From: Ahrensia kielensis DSM 5890
GTDB lineage: Bacteria > Pseudomonadota > Alphaproteobacteria > Rhizobiales > Rhizobiaceae
Length of the DNA stretch: 64,000 nucleotides
Assembly (NCBI RefSeq): GCF_000374465.1
Contig: NZ_KB894528.1
Coordinates: 795,127 to 859,126 of the forward strand
Reading direction: 5' to 3'
The notes below the pieces were generated by a model. It ran no database searches. It was not told the DNA's origin and saw only the letters and a list, made by a program, of their open reading frames with translations. This document shows positions 63,190 through 64,000 of this stretch, in pieces (position 1 is the first letter of the stretch; each line of letters begins with the position of its first letter). The translations under genes and the position numbers were made by a program.

Positions 63190-64000
63190 ATGCCTCATAT
63201 TGACCAAGCTCACCTCAAAACCATCGAACAACGGTTATTATGGTTGTCGCATTGGATGATACATAACGCCAACCACATCCGCCCCAAAGCAGATGGCATT
63301 AAGGTTGGTGGGCATCAAGCATCGTCTGCATCAATGGTGTCCATCATGACGGCGCTATATTTCAGTGCTCTTCGGCCAGAGGACCGTGTGGCGGTTAAAC
63401 CCCACGCCTCGCCGATCTTTCACGCCATACAATATCTGATGGGCAATCAAACACGCGAGAAAATGGAAAACTTTCGCAGGCTTCAAGGCGTGCAAAGTTA
63501 TCCGAGCCGTACCAAAGACATCGACGATGTTGATTTTTCCACGGGGTCTGTTGGCCTAGGCGTTGCTATCACCTCTTTTGCCTCGATTGTTCAAGACTAC
63601 ATCACAGCAAAAAGCTGGGGCAAAGATGTGCCGCTTGGCCGTATGATAGCGCTGGTTGGCGATGCAGAATTAGATGAAGGCAATATCTACGAAGCGTTGC
63701 AAGAGGGCTGGAAAAACGACCTTCGCAATACATGGTGGATCATCGATTACAACCGCCAATCACTGGACGGTGTCGTGCGCGAAGGACTTTTCAAGCGCAT
63801 TGAGCAGATATTTGATGCTTTTGGCTGGGACGTTGTCAAAGTTAAATATGGCGCGCTGCAACGTGCAGCATTTAACGAGCCGGGCGGCGACAAATTGCGT
63901 GACTGGATCGACAATTGCCCGAACCAGCTTTACTCAGCACTAACCTTTATGGGCGGCGCAGTTTGGCGTAAGCGTCTTATGGATGCGCTTGGCGATCAGG
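63190..64000 (+). CDS. mdeB: Thiamine-diphosphate E1 / transketolase-like enzyme, MdeB-like (3' end cut by window)
   Basis: About 270 codons are visible before the window ends. The product is of the homodimeric pyruvate-dehydrogenase E1 (AceE) and transketolase group: HNANHIRPKADGIKVGGHQASSASM opens the domain, FSTGSVGLGVAITSF follows, and GDAELDEGNIYEALQEG to DYN is the thiamine-diphosphate motif. In Pseudomonas putida, mdeB downstream of mdeA encodes an E1-type enzyme specific for 2-oxobutyrate; the same neighbourhood supports that role here. A GAAAG precedes ATG 63190, which is 62 bases after mdeA. Activity is inferred from context. Confidence 0.85.
   Translation, partial: MPHIDQAHLKTIEQRLLWLSHWMIHNANHIRPKADGIKVGGHQASSASMVSIMTALYFSALRPEDRVAVKPHASPIFHAIQYLMGNQTREKMENFRRLQGVQSYPSRTKDIDDVDFSTGSVGLGVAITSFASIVQDYITAKSWGKDVPLGRMIALVGDAELDEGNIYEALQEGWKNDLRNTWWIIDYNRQSLDGVVREGLFKRIEQIFDAFGWDVVKVKYGALQRAAFNEPGGDKLRDWIDNCPNQLYSALTFMGGAVWRKRLMDALGDQ

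Noticed and set aside
1-64000. Search for prophage, insertion sequences, CRISPR arrays or integrases
   Set aside because: No transposase, integrase, phage structural gene, spaced direct repeats or long terminal repeats were seen; the genes are chromosomal core plus a few accessory ones.

Overview
The window looks like chromosomal DNA of a moderately AT-rich alphaproteobacterium of the order Hyphomicrobiales (Rhizobiales). The signs are core gene orders typical of that group: yajC-secDF, surE-pcm-nlpD, serS-tatC-tatB-tatA order, scpA-scpB-nagZ-SPOR-argS-dgt, and valS-popZ-tolC-pcm. A protein closely resembling the rhizobial periplasmic regulator ExoR is also present. By eye GC is below 50 percent, which would fit a marine or host-associated lineage; genus is not assigned. 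I saw no phage, insertion sequence, CRISPR array or rRNA operon.

Layout. 1-20.5 kb is housekeeping: protein export (SecDF, YajC, TatABC), envelope and cell-division proteins (NlpD-like activator, NagZ, a long SPOR protein), chromosome segregation (ScpAB), aminoacyl-tRNA synthetases (SerS, ArgS), nucleotide and protein repair enzymes (SurE, Pcm, dGTPase, XthA) and an Fe-S carrier (ErpA type). 20.5-31.7 kb holds an SPFH membrane protein, small membrane or secreted proteins, ExoR, a FadL-type porin, ValS, the polar organiser PopZ, TolC, a second Pcm paralogue and tRNA-Cys. 31.8-40.1 kb is a photo-oxidative stress block: tRNA-Asn, then photolyase, FAD oxidoreductase, DUF1365, cyclopropane-fatty-acid synthase and GPH transporter on the plus strand, with an SDR and a ChrR-like cupin protein on the minus strand. 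Two sites with the form TGATCY-N16-CGTAA, one before the photolyase and one before chrR, look like promoters for an ECF11 (RpoE/ChrR, singlet-oxygen) sigma factor. The ChrR-like protein keeps its cupin metal ligands but has lost the zinc ligands of its sigma-binding domain, and no sigma gene lies next to it. I consider this the most interesting part of the window.

40.2-54.1 kb is mostly amino-acid and sulfur metabolism (CysK, SseA, alanine dehydrogenase with a divergent Lrp regulator, threonine dehydratase, an M20 hydrolase) plus envelope and transport genes (OmpA-like, MipA, AI-2E family, TrkH). A DUF2971 gene at 54.4-55.2 kb stands alone and may be an insertion. 55.3-61 kb has adenine deaminase, with a perfect palindrome at its 5' end, divergent from a periplasmic molybdenum hydroxylase operon: a 2Fe-2S subunit, a Tat-exported molybdopterin subunit, a diheme cytochrome and a small membrane protein. 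61.1-64 kb has tRNA-Leu and then an mdeR-mdeA-mdeB arrangement: methionine gamma-lyase with its Lrp-type regulator and a thiamine-diphosphate E1 enzyme likely to act on the 2-oxobutyrate released. The window cuts secDF at its left edge and mdeB at its right edge.

Many start codons were moved from the longest open frame to an internal ATG or GTG on the basis of Shine-Dalgarno spacing or family N-termini; each case is stated in the entry.
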